Source: Anabaena cylindrica PCC 7122
GTDB taxonomy: Bacteria > Cyanobacteriota > Cyanobacteriia > Cyanobacteriales > Nostocaceae
DNA: 64,000 nt
Reading direction: 5' to 3'
Assembly (NCBI RefSeq): GCF_000317695.1
Contig: NC_019771.1
Span: 3,538,001-3,602,000, forward strand
The position numbers and the translations under genes are program-made. Positions 35,890 through 45,569 of the stretch are shown piece by piece (within the stretch, counting starts at the first letter, position 1; each line of letters starts with the position of its first letter). A model generated the notes under the pieces. The model did not search any database and was not told the origin of the DNA. It worked only from the letters and a program-made list of their open reading frames with translations.

Positions 35890-36870
35890 ATGCTAATTCT
35901 CATTAGCTTTTCTCCGAATCATCTGGAGTTTTTCAGCAGTAAGGAAGTCGATGCGGTACTCGAAAAAATTGATAGTTCTCATAATATTTGGTTGCGTTGT
36001 ATTAATTTCCGCAATCGCACAGGAATAGCTAAAATTATCAACCATTTCGGACTCAATTCATCTCGTACCAACATGATTTTCAACCATTGTTCTGTAGGAA
36101 TAGATGAAGATATAGAAGATTGTTTATTTGATAGTTTTGAAATTATGACGCATCAAATAAAAAATCATGATTTTGAAGTGGTGCGTGGCAGCATTGTAGT
36201 GGGGAAAAATTTTATAATTACATTTGAAATCACTGAAATCAGAATATTTAGTATCTTAAATAATTATATTCAGAAGGGAACTATAGATATTCGACAGTGG
36301 GGAGTTGATTATATTTTATATCTAATTTCTAAAGATATATTAAACAATTACTATAGTGTATTTGACTATATTTCCAGACAGCTTGATGATTTAGAAGATG
36401 AAGTATTAGGGGATCTTGGTGATGAATTAACTTACCAAAAAATTGCTATCATGCGCCAATCTACTCGCGTAGGACGGCGTAATTTCCAAAGTATCAAGTC
36501 ACTTCTAGTTATTATGAATTACGAAGATTTCCAATGGTTATCCCAACCAGTAAAAGTACTATTTAATCAAGAATTAGTTCATCACGTTGATAATCTTTGG
36601 CAAGAATATATTAATTTGAGAACTTGGATGTCAGAATTAATGGAAATTCAACGCGATAATGTTGCCAGTAAAACCAGTGAACGAATCAATCGTCTAACTA
36701 TCCTCTCGTCTATATTCTTACCAATCACCTTCCTTGCTGGCCTCTATGGTATGAACTTCAAATATATGCCGGAATTAGAGCAACCCTGGGCTTATCCTAC
36801 TCTTCTGTGTATGATGGCATTAATTGTAGTTAGTAGTATCGTTTACGCTAAACAACAACGTTGGTTATAG
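35890..36870 (+). CDS. corA: CorA-type magnesium transporter
   Basis: The 326-residue product has a long cytoplasmic N-domain rich in helices and two C-terminal membrane helices. The first ends in the diagnostic GMN motif (PITFLAGLYGMNFKYMPEL, ~residue 290). CorA proteins form pentameric Mg2+ (or Co2+/Ni2+) channels in the inner membrane. ATG 35890 follows an AGGATTTT region. It sits between the decayed and intact copies of miaE. Confidence 0.9.
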   Translation: MLILISFSPNHLEFFSSKEVDAVLEKIDSSHNIWLRCINFRNRTGIAKIINHFGLNSSRTNMIFNHCSVGIDEDIEDCLFDSFEIMTHQIKNHDFEVVRGSIVVGKNFIITFEITEIRIFSILNNYIQKGTIDIRQWGVDYILYLISKDILNNYYSVFDYISRQLDDLEDEVLGDLGDELTYQKIAIMRQSTRVGRRNFQSIKSLLVIMNYEDFQWLSQPVKVLFNQELVHHVDNLWQEYINLRTWMSELMEIQRDNVASKTSERINRLTILSSIFLPITFLAGLYGMNFKYMPELEQPWAYPTLLCMMALIVVSSIVYAKQQRWL

Positions 36871-36933
36871 CATCTACAGAAAACATATTTTCCGTTCTTT
36901 CTTCTCAATCATTACAATGGAGTTTTTCATCCT

Positions 36934-37533
36934 GTGCTTAGTTCTCCTTTACCAACTATCAATGCTCTCAAACAGCCTACTAGTGATGCTTGGGTAGCGC
37001 AAGCGATCGCTAATTTGGATATTATTTTACTCGATCACTCCCACTGTGAGCGCAAAGCAGCGGGTGTAGCCTTAAATTTTATGTTTCGTTACCCCTCTAA
37101 TACTAAGATGGTGAGGGAGCTAACTGCGATCGCACGAGAAGAGCTAGAACACTTTGAGCTAGTTAACCAATGGTTAGAACGTCGCCACATTCCCCTAGCA
37201 CCTCTATCAGCACCTCCCTACGGTGCAAGTTTAAAAGCACAGGTAAGAAAAAAAGAACCAGAGCAATTTTTAGATAATTTATTAGTTACTGGTTTAATTG
37301 AAGCACGCAGTCACGAACGTTTAGGATTATTAGCGGCTAATTGTCCAGAACCAGAATTAGCTAAATTTTATCGTGGTTTAATGGCATCAGAAGCGCGACA
37401 TTTTGGGACATATTGGGTTTTAGCAGATACTTATTATGACCGAGAAAAGGTTATGCAAAGACTGGATGAATTAGCAATTGCTGAGAGTGAAATATTAGCA
37501 ACTTTACACCCAGAACCAAGGATTCATAGTTAA
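36934..37533 (+). CDS. miaE: tRNA-(2-methylthio-N6-isopentenyl-A37) hydroxylase MiaE
   Basis: The 199-residue product is a ferritin-like di-iron enzyme. Ligand motifs include DHSHCERKAAG, REELEHFELV (ExxH), IEARSHERLG and SEARHFGTYW (ExxH). It hydroxylates ms2i6A37 in tRNA. The start is GTG 36934; a nearby ATG at 36917 is out of frame. The decayed upstream copy begins at the homologous GTG, which supports this start. Confidence 0.9.
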   Translation: MLSSPLPTINALKQPTSDAWVAQAIANLDIILLDHSHCERKAAGVALNFMFRYPSNTKMVRELTAIAREELEHFELVNQWLERRHIPLAPLSAPPYGASLKAQVRKKEPEQFLDNLLVTGLIEARSHERLGLLAANCPEPELAKFYRGLMASEARHFGTYWVLADTYYDREKVMQRLDELAIAESEILATLHPEPRIHS

Positions 37534-37618
37534 ATCCATTATATTACACTGGATTCACTATCGACATTTTATGATTAAAGATGAATTTTGAAAGACAGAG
37601 CTTGTCTGCTTCTCCTAT

Positions 37619-37722
37619 TATAGCAATTTCCAAGCTCATGAAATACACCCCACCCGCGCTGTCGCGCACCCTCCCCTTGGTAAGGGGTAATTTTGTATCT
37701 AACTAGAGTGGGAAAGGCTATA
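37619..37722. repeat. TATAGC-type palindromic element, copy 6, overlaps a start codon
   Basis: A 104 bp element has termini TATAGCAATTTCC and GGAAAGGCTATA. The last A of the right terminus is the A of the ATG of the WD40 gene. The element also carries GAGTGGGAAAGG, the only purine-rich sequence that could serve as ribosome site. A near-identical copy in inverted orientation is at 59128. Confidence 0.9.
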
Positions 37723-38963
37723 TGACTCAGCGAGAATTAGAAAAAATTTGCTCTCGATTACAAAGCAATTCTACAAAAGAAAAAGTAGATGCTCTTTTAG
37801 ATGCCTTTCAGTATGGACAAACAGGTATTGAGTTAATAAGTCAGGCGTTAAATGATCACACTAGAGAAGTGCGGCAGTCAGCTTTTTTACTGTTATCTGA
37901 TTGCTATAAGGATATTGCTAGACAAGCTATATGGAACTATCTCCCATTTAGAAAAATGCAATGCTTACATACGTTAACAAATTTTGATTTTAATTCAAAT
38001 TACTCTAACTCAGAACAACGTCATCCAGCTTATTTTGCAATTGCAGATTACAACAACACTCTAATTTGCTATTGGGATTTAGAATACAAGTATTCTTTTG
38101 TTAATGTATGGGATTTAAAAACAGGGCAGCAAAGAAGAAATTTGGAGTTAGGTACTGCTCATGAATTTAGGTTAGGTAAAAATGGGAAGGTATCAATCAT
38201 CAGTTTTCAAGACTTAGTTTGGGTATTAGATACAGAAACATACAAGTTAATTAATGGCGATTATCCCGATTATTTTATTCATACTATAATACCTAATCCT
38301 CACTGTTTCAGTGCTTGCCCAACGCAAAATCCCTTCCTGGCAATTGGCTCTACAGTCGGTAGAAACGGAGAATTTGGAGTTTGGAATTATGAAACTCGCA
38401 CTCGTCATTTTCATTATCAATTTCAAGATGTCGCTTTAATTACTCAATGGCCATCATGGAACACCTCAGAAATTCTGAATTTACTTAATTCTGTTTCACC
38501 GCTTTTATTTACCCCAGATGGTAAATTTCTAGTCGCACGTTTCAAGCAGCAAAAATACTGTATGCTACAAATCTGGAACCTTGAGACAGGAAATCTTGTT
38601 CAGCAGTTAGAAAATCTCCCTGCTTTAACAGTACATTCACTTGCAATTGGTTCTGATGGGCAAGTCTTAGCTTGCGGAATACGAGAAAATCAGGTGTGCG
38701 TTTGGGAATTGTTGAGCGATCGCATCATTTATACTTCTTCTGAAACCGCACCCTGCCTTATGAGTTTTAATGGTCGAATTTTAATTTACTGCACAGATAA
38801 TAACGAAATAGTCATTTGGGATTTAGCTTTAGACAGTCAACTATGTACATTACAGGGGCATACCGCACAAATTGCCTATATTGCCATGAGCAATGATTAT
38901 GAATTCATTGCCAGCTACAGCATTGACAGAGCAATTAAAATTTGGGGATTGGTTGGAGATTAA
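37722..38963 (+). CDS. WD40-repeat protein with N-terminal HEAT-like segment
   Basis: The 413-residue product begins with a helical repeat region (~1-80, EVRQSAFLLLSDCYKDIARQ). A WD40-type propeller follows, with repeat ends such as SFVNVWDLKTG, LQIWNLETGN, VCVWELLSDR, IVIWDLALDSQ and IKIWGLVGD. Such propellers are protein-interaction platforms; no enzyme domain is present. The ATG is formed at the edge of a palindromic element, so expression of this gene probably depends on that insertion. Confidence 0.8.
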   Translation: MTQRELEKICSRLQSNSTKEKVDALLDAFQYGQTGIELISQALNDHTREVRQSAFLLLSDCYKDIARQAIWNYLPFRKMQCLHTLTNFDFNSNYSNSEQRHPAYFAIADYNNTLICYWDLEYKYSFVNVWDLKTGQQRRNLELGTAHEFRLGKNGKVSIISFQDLVWVLDTETYKLINGDYPDYFIHTIIPNPHCFSACPTQNPFLAIGSTVGRNGEFGVWNYETRTRHFHYQFQDVALITQWPSWNTSEILNLLNSVSPLLFTPDGKFLVARFKQQKYCMLQIWNLETGNLVQQLENLPALTVHSLAIGSDGQVLACGIRENQVCVWELLSDRIIYTSSETAPCLMSFNGRILIYCTDNNEIVIWDLALDSQLCTLQGHTAQIAYIAMSNDYEFIASYSIDRAIKIWGLVGD

Positions 38964-39082
38964 CAAAATGTGAGAAAAGCTATTCTCCAAGAGCTTCCCC
39001 TGCTCCAATATTATACTTAATATAGATGTAATTTTTCACCCGATAGCTCATCATGGTTAAAAAAGGAGAGAAATGATTACTT

Positions 39083-39436
39083 ATGACAGGACTTATTCTT
39101 ACCTGGCTAGTTACTGCTGTGAGCTTTTTGATTATTTCTAGATTGCCATTTTTGGGTATTGAAATAGATAACTTTGGTAAAGCGGCAATTTCTGCCATAG
39201 TTTTTGGAATTTTAAATGCTATTTTGTTGCCCATTCTTACCTTCTTTACCTTACCATTAATTATTCTCACCATTGGCTTATTCTTTTTTATTTTGAATGC
39301 CATTATCTTTGCATTGGCAGCTGCAATAGTACCAGGTTTTAGCTTAAGGTATGGCTTCTGGAGTGCTTTACTAGGTTCAATTACTCTCTCAATTATCAAC
39401 TCAATTCTATTAAGACTTGTAGCATCCATTACATGA
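39083..39436 (+). CDS. Phage-holin-family small membrane protein
   Basis: The 117-residue product is almost entirely hydrophobic, with four membrane helices (about 1-20, 32-55, 58-85, 92-115) and the motif FGILNAILLPILTFFTLPL. It matches the four-helix phage holin family (YvlD-like) common in bacterial chromosomes, where it is not a lysis protein. ATG 39083 is preceded by AAAGGAGAG about 15 bases earlier. A longer frame on the opposite strand is only its shadow. Confidence 0.8.
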   Translation: MTGLILTWLVTAVSFLIISRLPFLGIEIDNFGKAAISAIVFGILNAILLPILTFFTLPLIILTIGLFFFILNAIIFALAAAIVPGFSLRYGFWSALLGSITLSIINSILLRLVASIT

Positions 39437-39796
39437 ATATAAAATAACAATTTTAGTAAGTTGACCAAATAATTACTAATTCGTAATTAAAGAGGGTACA
39501 AGCCCCCACTAAATCTTAGATTTAGTGGTCTACAATCAGCGGTAGGTTCAAGCCTCCACTGATTGCACTTACGAATTACGAATTATAGCGGTATGCACTT
39601 GAATGAAATACATCATAGCCCCCTCATCGCTTGCGGTGAACCAGCGCTGTAGGCGGGTTTCCCACCGTAGGCGACTGGTGAATCCGAAGGGGGAGGGGGT
39701 TGGGGGTGGGGTTCTTGTATCTCACTCAACCGAGAACCGCTATATCAATTACGAATTATTTTGACTCTAGTTAATTATCTGTAGGAAAAATACATC
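39437..39796. other. Gene-free stretch filled with repeats
   Basis: This 360 bp gap contains two adjacent hairpins (39506-39528 CCACTAAATCT/AGATTTAGTGG, and AATCAGCGG/CCACTGATT near 39534-39564), a short AATTACG array and a 161 bp TATAGC-type element. No coding region is supported. Confidence 0.7.
39584..39744. repeat. TATAGC-type palindromic element, copy 7 (longest)
   Basis: A 161 bp element runs from TATAGCGGTATGCACTTG to GAACCGCTATA. It is longer than its relatives because of a central ~60 bp insert (GAACCAGCGCTGTAGGCGGG, CCACCGTAGGCGACTGG). It matches the copy at 2792 in inverted orientation. Confidence 0.85.
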
Positions 39797-40606
39797 ATGA
39801 AAACATTATTGCTGCAACGAGTCATTGGGTTTTGTACCGGAATTTTACTAGTATTTACCCTATTTGCTTGTCAACCGCAACAGGTAGCAGAGTCTTTAGA
39901 AACTCCTATCGCAGTACCCACACAAACAACAACACTAGTAACTGATGCACGCCCCATAGGTTATCTTGATCGCCAACTTAGTGCAAATCCTGCCGAGTTA
40001 CCACCATTACCTTATGCTGATAACGCATTAGAAAAAGCCATTGATGCAGAAACAATGAAACTGCACCATGACAAACATCATGCAGCTTATGTAAATAACC
40101 TCAATAATGCTTTAAAAACTCAACCGAATCTGCAAAATCAAAGTGTAGAAGCATTGCTGCGTGATTTGAATAATGTTCCTGAAAATATTCGGGGAACAGT
40201 ACGTAACAATGGGGGTGGTCATCTCAACCATACGATTTTTTGGCAAATTATGAGTCCTCAAGGTGGTGGACAGCCAACAGGAGAAATTGCCCAAGAGATT
40301 AACCAAACCTTTGGTAGTTTTGAGGAATTTAGAAACCGGTTTAATCAAGCGGCAAGCGATCGCTTTGGTAGTGGTTGGGTGTGGTTAGTACGAAACCCTC
40401 AAGGACAATTACAAATTACCACTACACCAAATCAAGATAACCCCATTACGGAAGGATCGTACCCGATTATGGGTAATGATGTCTGGGAACACGCTTATTA
40501 TCTGAGATATCAAAATCGCCGTGCTGACTATTTAAATAACTGGTGGAATGTAGTTAACTGGACGGAGATTAACAAACGCGCCCAAGCTTCACGCCAACAA
40601 GCTTAG
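39797..40606 (+). CDS. sodA: Lipoprotein Mn/Fe superoxide dismutase
   Basis: The 269-residue product starts with a lipoprotein signal (hydrophobic FCTGILLVFTLFAC with lipobox Cys ~29). A ~50-residue spacer and the SOD fold follow. Metal ligands are His in MKLHHDKHHAAYV, His in NNGGGHLNHTIFW, and Asp and His in NDVWEHAYYLRY. Membrane attachment of the Mn form is known in Anabaena. It should detoxify superoxide at the membrane face. Metal choice (Mn over Fe) is inferred from this architecture. Confidence 0.9.
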   Translation: MKTLLLQRVIGFCTGILLVFTLFACQPQQVAESLETPIAVPTQTTTLVTDARPIGYLDRQLSANPAELPPLPYADNALEKAIDAETMKLHHDKHHAAYVNNLNNALKTQPNLQNQSVEALLRDLNNVPENIRGTVRNNGGGHLNHTIFWQIMSPQGGGQPTGEIAQEINQTFGSFEEFRNRFNQAASDRFGSGWVWLVRNPQGQLQITTTPNQDNPITEGSYPIMGNDVWEHAYYLRYQNRRADYLNNWWNVVNWTEINKRAQASRQQA

Positions 40607-40684
40607 AACAGGGGGGAATATAGGAATCCTATTCCTTCTGCCTCCTGCCTCCTGAACTAAAATTAGCCCAACTTGATATTATTT

Positions 40685-41494
40685 TCAAGCTGACCAAGCA
40701 TCCCGGAAATCTGCATACAACGTCAAACCACCATCTACAAACAGAGTTTGTCCAGTAATATATGCAGCTTCATCCGATGCTAAAAATGCTATTGCTGCCC
40801 CTATTTCCTCAGAAGTACCAGCACGACCCATAGGGATATGACTTTCTACAACAGCTTTTTTTTCTGCATCCTCAGTCCAAGCTTCATTAATAGGTGTAAT
40901 CGTCGCCCCAGGTGCTACAGCATTCACCCGAATACCTTTATGGGCATATTCCAAAGCTAAGGTTTTAGTCATGTTTTCCATGCCACCTTTGCTAATAGAA
41001 TAACTCACATACATTGGTCGGGGAATAATTTCGTGAACGCTAGAAATATTGATAATTACCCCGGTGCGATTTTGATCTAACAGATGTTTGATTATTTCCC
41101 GCGCACATAGGTAAGCACCCCGCAGATTTACTCCTATTACTCGGTCAAAGTCTTCTGTTTTGACTTCGTGGGATGGACATTCACTTTGAATACCGGCATT
41201 ATTGATCAGAAGGTCAAGACTGCCAAATTTTTCAATGACGGTGTTTACCATCTGGATAATATCTTCTTCCTGAGAAAGATCACCCTGGACTAACAGCGAC
41301 TTAACTCCACAATTTTCGATATCTGCACAGGCTTTTTGCAAAGCCATTTCTTTGGTATCTTCCGCACCGGCAGGACTTTTGCGGTAGTTAATGGCAATAT
41401 TACAACCTTCTTGTGCCAGACGAACTGCGATCGCTTGTCCAATACCTGAACTTGCACCTGTGATGAGGGTGTTTTTGCCTTTTAATCCATTCAT
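40685..41494 (-). CDS. SDR oxidoreductase (glucose 1-dehydrogenase-like)
   Basis: The 269-residue product is a classical SDR: LITGASSGIGQAIAV, NNAGIQSE, Ser in INISSVHEI, YSISKGGMEN (YxxxK) and the end motif GQTLFVDGGLTLY. The overall pattern resembles bacterial glucose 1-dehydrogenases, but sugar specificity cannot be confirmed. The gene converges on sodA with 78 bp between them. Start ATG 41492-41494. Confidence 0.85.
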   Translation of the reverse strand: MNGLKGKNTLITGASSGIGQAIAVRLAQEGCNIAINYRKSPAGAEDTKEMALQKACADIENCGVKSLLVQGDLSQEEDIIQMVNTVIEKFGSLDLLINNAGIQSECPSHEVKTEDFDRVIGVNLRGAYLCAREIIKHLLDQNRTGVIINISSVHEIIPRPMYVSYSISKGGMENMTKTLALEYAHKGIRVNAVAPGATITPINEAWTEDAEKKAVVESHIPMGRAGTSEEIGAAIAFLASDEAAYITGQTLFVDGGLTLYADFRDAWSA

Positions 41495-41913
41495 GATTGA
41501 TAATCTATTTTTGATTTATTCAATATTAGAAGTCTGGAAAGTTCAATTTTAAAACGAACCGCAGAGGCGCAGAGGACGCAGAGAAATAAAATTGAGTTTT
41601 GCGAGTAAGTAAGTGTTATATATTAGGCTACATAATTTTATGATTACGATCTTCCATCAAAAGGCATATCAAATATATATGTCTATAGACTTACACCAAT
41701 TTTATGTGAAGCTATACAGAATTTTGAAATTTATTGATTTGATTTATCCATTTTTATCTGTGTTTATCTGCGGTCGATTATTCTTATAATTTTATTCTAT
41801 GCAGCTTCATAGTAATTTGGTATTAGACAATTGCAAACAGTAACTATAAAACTATCAGATCCCGACTTTAATTGATAAAGCAGGGATCTTTTTTAGTGTT
41901 AAATAACCCAATC
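41495..41913. other. Gene-free stretch with dispersed repeats and hairpin
   Basis: The gap holds an ACCGCAGAGGCGCAGAGG sequence near 41558, the element at 41695-41823 and a hairpin AGATCCC/GGGATCT (41857-41889) followed by six T on the plus strand. The hairpin lies just beyond the lysC stop, so on the lysC transcript it is a 3' stem without a U-run. Confidence 0.65.
41695..41823. repeat. ACCAATTTTATGTGAAGC palindromic element
   Basis: The left end ACCAATTTTATGTGAAGCTA is roughly complementary to the right end GCAGCTTCATAGTAATTTGG. A half copy, GCAGCCTCACATAAAATTGG, occurs at 49771. The interior contains TTTATCTGTGTTTATCTGCG. It is non-coding and MITE-like. Confidence 0.6.
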
Positions 41914-43713
41914 CTATGCAGGAACTACAAATTTTTCACTACCAGCTAAATCGAAGGCTGCATGAATAACTTGCAAAGCTTTGACACCTTCATCTTGTCC
42001 CACAACACAACTGATTTTAATTTCTGAAGTAGCAATCATTTGGATGTTAATTTGATTTTGGGCTAAGGCTGTAAACATTTTTGCTGCTATTCCTGGGTGT
42101 CCTACCATCCCAGAACCAACTATACTCACTTTAGCGATCGCATTATCCAAGACCACTTCACCCCATCCTAACTCATTTGCCACTTGGGTTAGTTTCTGTT
42201 GGGCGTTTTCGGCATCCATTCTCGCCACGGTAAAGGCAATATCCCGACAGGTTACACCATCAATCACACGACAGCGTTGTGATTGAATAATCATATCGAC
42301 GCTGATGTTATATTCTGCCAATAGTCCGAACAATTTCGCTGCCATGCCTGGTTTGTTGGGAACTTGACGAATTGCCAAACGTGCCTGATTCATATCTAAA
42401 GCCACACCACGAACGGCAGTAGCATGGACAGCAGATAATGTAGGACTGGCAGGGGAAGCAGTGATTTCAAAGGCTTTACATAGGGCAATGATAGCGCGAT
42501 CGCAATCTGCCGCATCTATCAAACAACTTACCTTCACCTCACTGGTAGAAATCATTTGAATATTTACCCCTGCTGCGGCTAAAGTAGCGAACATCTTCGC
42601 AGCCACGCCAGGACGGCCTATCATTCCTGCACCTGATATACTGACTTTTGCGGTATCTTTTTCGACAATTACTTCCGCTTCGTCTGAGTTTGGTTGATTT
42701 CTTAATGCTGGGGCAATAGCGGCTGCAACTGCTTCGGCTCGTTTTAAAATTGGTGTATTTACAGTAAAAGCAATGTCATTAGTGTTACCTTCATGAATCG
42801 ACTGAATAATCAAATCGACATCGACATTTTGACGGGAAATTTCGCCAAATAACCGGGCAGCTACCCCTGGTTTATCGGGGACACGTAACAAAGATACCTT
42901 AGCCTGATCACTATCAAATTCTACAGCATCTACAGGACGAGCTAATTCTAAATTAATTAACGCCCGTTCTTGCACCTTTGGTGATGTCACCCAAGTTCCT
43001 GGCTGTTCAGTCCAACTTGAGCGTACCACCAACGGCACACCATAATTCCGGGCAATTTCCACAGCACGGGGATGCAATACCTTAGCCCCTAAACTGGCCA
43101 ATTCCAGCATTTCATCACAGGTGATTTCTGTCAGCAACTGCGCTTCTGGAACAATCCGGGGATCTGTAGTCAATATCCCTGGTACATCTGTATAAATTTC
43201 ACAAAAATCCGCACCCAATGCTGCTGCCAAAGCCACCGCAGAAGTATCAGAACCACCACGCCCCAAAGTAGTAATTTCCATATCTCCGATGCTAGATATG
43301 CCTTGAAACCCCGCAACAACAACTACTTTACCTGCGTTAATTTGTCTTTGCAACCGATCGGTTTCAATATGTAAAATCCGGGCGCGGGTATGTTCAGCTT
43401 CGGTAACAATTCCTACTTGAGCGCCAGTCATGGAAATTGCTGCTTGTCCAATTTCCTGCAACGCCATACTCAGTAAAGCAATAGTGACTTGCTCCCCGGT
43501 GGAAAGCAGCATATCCATTTCCCGACGGTTAGGACTTTTAGAAATACCATTAGCTAGTTTCACGAGTCCGTCAGTAGTTTTTCCCATGGCGGAAACCACT
43601 ACAACAACAGAGTTTCCAGCTTTGACAGTTTTATTAATCCGCTGGGCAACAGCTTGAATACGTTCGACTGAACCAACAGATGAACCACCGTATTTTTGAA
43701 CTATGAGCGCCAT
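41914..43713 (-). CDS. lysC: Aspartate kinase
   Basis: From ATG 43711-43713 (MALIVQKYGGSSVGS) the product is about 599 residues: an amino-acid kinase domain (VVVVSAMGKTTDGL, STGEQVTIALL, LGRGGSDTSAVALAAAL, DPRIVPEAQLL) followed by two pairs of ACT domains (four in all; LLRVPDKPGVAARLFG and IRQVPNKPGMAAKLFG). Four ACT domains are typical of cyanobacterial aspartokinase and mediate feedback inhibition by Lys and Thr. It catalyses the first step from aspartate to Lys, Thr and Met. A TTG six codons upstream is a less likely start. Confidence 0.93.
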   Translation of the reverse strand: MALIVQKYGGSSVGSVERIQAVAQRINKTVKAGNSVVVVVSAMGKTTDGLVKLANGISKSPNRREMDMLLSTGEQVTIALLSMALQEIGQAAISMTGAQVGIVTEAEHTRARILHIETDRLQRQINAGKVVVVAGFQGISSIGDMEITTLGRGGSDTSAVALAAALGADFCEIYTDVPGILTTDPRIVPEAQLLTEITCDEMLELASLGAKVLHPRAVEIARNYGVPLVVRSSWTEQPGTWVTSPKVQERALINLELARPVDAVEFDSDQAKVSLLRVPDKPGVAARLFGEISRQNVDVDLIIQSIHEGNTNDIAFTVNTPILKRAEAVAAAIAPALRNQPNSDEAEVIVEKDTAKVSISGAGMIGRPGVAAKMFATLAAAGVNIQMISTSEVKVSCLIDAADCDRAIIALCKAFEITASPASPTLSAVHATAVRGVALDMNQARLAIRQVPNKPGMAAKLFGLLAEYNISVDMIIQSQRCRVIDGVTCRDIAFTVARMDAENAQQKLTQVANELGWGEVVLDNAIAKVSIVGSGMVGHPGIAAKMFTALAQNQINIQMIATSEIKISCVVGQDEGVKALQVIHAAFDLAGSEKFVVPA

Positions 43714-43852
43714 AACTTTACATTTAATCAATTATGCTTACTTTGGCCAACACCTCCACCGGGAAGCCTTGAAGCCTGATCAGTCATTTAGATTAAATTA
43801 ACAGAAACAGCGATCGCACAAACCAGGATTTATATTTTTGAGTTGGTAATTT

Positions 43853-44647
43853 TTATCCAAAACGACCATTTACATAGTCAGCGGTTTTTTCCTGGACTGG
43901 GTGATTAAAAATAATCTCAGTTTTACCAAACTCCACCAATTCGCCTAAATACATAAATGCCGTATAGTCAGATACACGACTAGCTTGTTGCATATTGTGA
44001 GTAACAATCAAAATCGTCACTGTTTGTTTCAGTTCAGCAATTAAATCTTCAATACTAGCAGTAGCTATAGGATCTAGCGCAGAAGTTGGCTCATCAAATA
44101 GAATAATCTCAGGGTCAGTAGCCAAAGCACGAGCAATACACAAACGCTGTTGTTGTCCCCCAGAAAGATTAAAAGCTAAATCATGTAATCTATCCTTAAC
44201 TTCATTCCACAAAGCCGCACTGCGTAAAGCTTTCTCTACCTTCTCATCAATCACTCCACGTCTGGATTCACCACGTACCCGCAAACCATAAGCCACATTT
44301 TCATAAATTGACTTCGGAAAAGGATTAGGTCTTTGAAATACCATACTAATCCGCATCCGTACCTCAATCGGGTCAATTTTCTTACCGAGCAAATTAATCC
44401 CATCTGGTTCTAAAGCTATTTCCCCTTGATAGCGATTTCCCGGATAAAGATCGTGCATGCGATTGAAACAACGTAGCAAAGTAGTTTTGCCACATCCAGA
44501 AGGGCCAATCATCGCTGTTACTTGCTTCTCACCTACGGACATATTAATGTCTTTCAAAGCATGAACATTGCCACCATAGTAGAAATTGAGGTAATTAACA
44601 GAAGCTTTGATTGGTCTTTTGAGGGTTGAAGATTTAGTTTCTACCAT
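43853..44647 (-). CDS. pstB: Phosphate ABC transporter ATPase PstB
   Basis: The 264-residue product has Walker A IGPSGCGKTTLLR (~residue 42), signature NLSGGQQQRLCIARA, Walker B IILFDEPTSALDP and switch His VTHNMQQ. QRPNPFPKSIYENVAYG is typical of PstB. Its start overlaps the pstA stop by 7 bp. It energises phosphate uptake through PstA/PstC and usually helps signal phosphate status to the PhoR-type kinase. Confidence 0.97.
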   Translation of the reverse strand: MVETKSSTLKRPIKASVNYLNFYYGGNVHALKDINMSVGEKQVTAMIGPSGCGKTTLLRCFNRMHDLYPGNRYQGEIALEPDGINLLGKKIDPIEVRMRISMVFQRPNPFPKSIYENVAYGLRVRGESRRGVIDEKVEKALRSAALWNEVKDRLHDLAFNLSGGQQQRLCIARALATDPEIILFDEPTSALDPIATASIEDLIAELKQTVTILIVTHNMQQASRVSDYTAFMYLGELVEFGKTEIIFNHPVQEKTADYVNGRFG

Positions 44648-45564
44648 TTGATTTTTTTGCGTAAACTATAGCGGATATAAATAGCTATGGAGTTCATAGC
44701 CAAAGTAATGACAATGAGGACAACACCAGCGGTAGCTGCATTTACTTGAAAGTCAGCCTGGGGGCGAGATATCCAATCGAACATCTGTATGGGCATGACT
44801 GTGAAGGGGGCAAGTAACCAAGAAAAAGAAATATAAGGAAACTGCCCTATAAATGGCGATTCTGGTAAAAAGGCAATGAATGTCAGCGCCCCAATGGTAA
44901 TTAGAGGTGCAGTTTCGCCAATAGCCCGCGCCATAGCCACAATAATACCAGTAATAATTGTACCTGTTGAGTAAGGTAGAACATGATCCCAAATCATTTG
45001 CCACTTGGAAGCCCCTGCTGCATAGGCAGCTTCACGGATACTATTGGGGATAGCCCGCAAAGCCTCACGGGTGGAAACAATTACCACAGGTAAAACTAAT
45101 AATGCCAAAGTCAAACCAGCAGTAATAATACTTTGACCAAGGTTTAAACCATAGACAAATACTCCTAAAGCCAGAAGTCCGTAAATAATTGAGGGAACTC
45201 CGGCTAGGTTGGTAACGTTAATTTCAATTAAATCAGAAATCCAATTTTTTCGGGCATATTCTTCTAAGTAAATCCCTGATGCTATACCTACGGGAATCGC
45301 TACAAATGCCGTTACTGACATTACTAATAGTGTTCCTACCCAAGCGGAAAGAATCCCGGCTTCTTCCGACTTACGACTAGGAAACGAAGTCAAGAACTGC
45401 CAGGAAAGACGAGGTAAACCATCACTGGACAAATCAAATAACAGCGCCACTAGTGTGGCAATACCAATCAGCATTGACAAAAGGCCAATGATGTTGAAAA
45501 TATATTCTGACCGCTTATTACGGACAATAGTCTTGCGGACTTGTTGAATATTCAGAGTTGTCAT
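44641..45564 (-). CDS. pstA: Phosphate ABC transporter permease PstA
   Basis: The 307-residue product has six membrane helices and the permease EAA loop REAAYAAGASKWQMIWDHVLP (~residues 178-198). GISSGIYLEEYA-like text (GIASGIYLEEYARK) and MARAIGETAPLITIGA are PstA hallmarks. With PstC it forms the phosphate channel. The gene is separated from pstC by a 66 bp gap filled by an STRR array. Confidence 0.95.
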   Translation of the reverse strand: MTTLNIQQVRKTIVRNKRSEYIFNIIGLLSMLIGIATLVALLFDLSSDGLPRLSWQFLTSFPSRKSEEAGILSAWVGTLLVMSVTAFVAIPVGIASGIYLEEYARKNWISDLIEINVTNLAGVPSIIYGLLALGVFVYGLNLGQSIITAGLTLALLVLPVVIVSTREALRAIPNSIREAAYAAGASKWQMIWDHVLPYSTGTIITGIIVAMARAIGETAPLITIGALTFIAFLPESPFIGQFPYISFSWLLAPFTVMPIQMFDWISRPQADFQVNAATAGVVLIVITLAMNSIAIYIRYSLRKKIKW

Positions 45565-45569
45565 GTTTA

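Noticed and set aside
38980..39468. 162-codon minus-strand frame
   Set aside because: It overlaps the holin-family membrane gene on the plus strand, whose hydrophobic helices are clear; the antisense product is basic and featureless.
41857..41895. Hairpin plus T-run as a lysC terminator
   Set aside because: The T-run is on the plus strand, whereas lysC is read from the minus strand, and no plus-strand gene precedes it.
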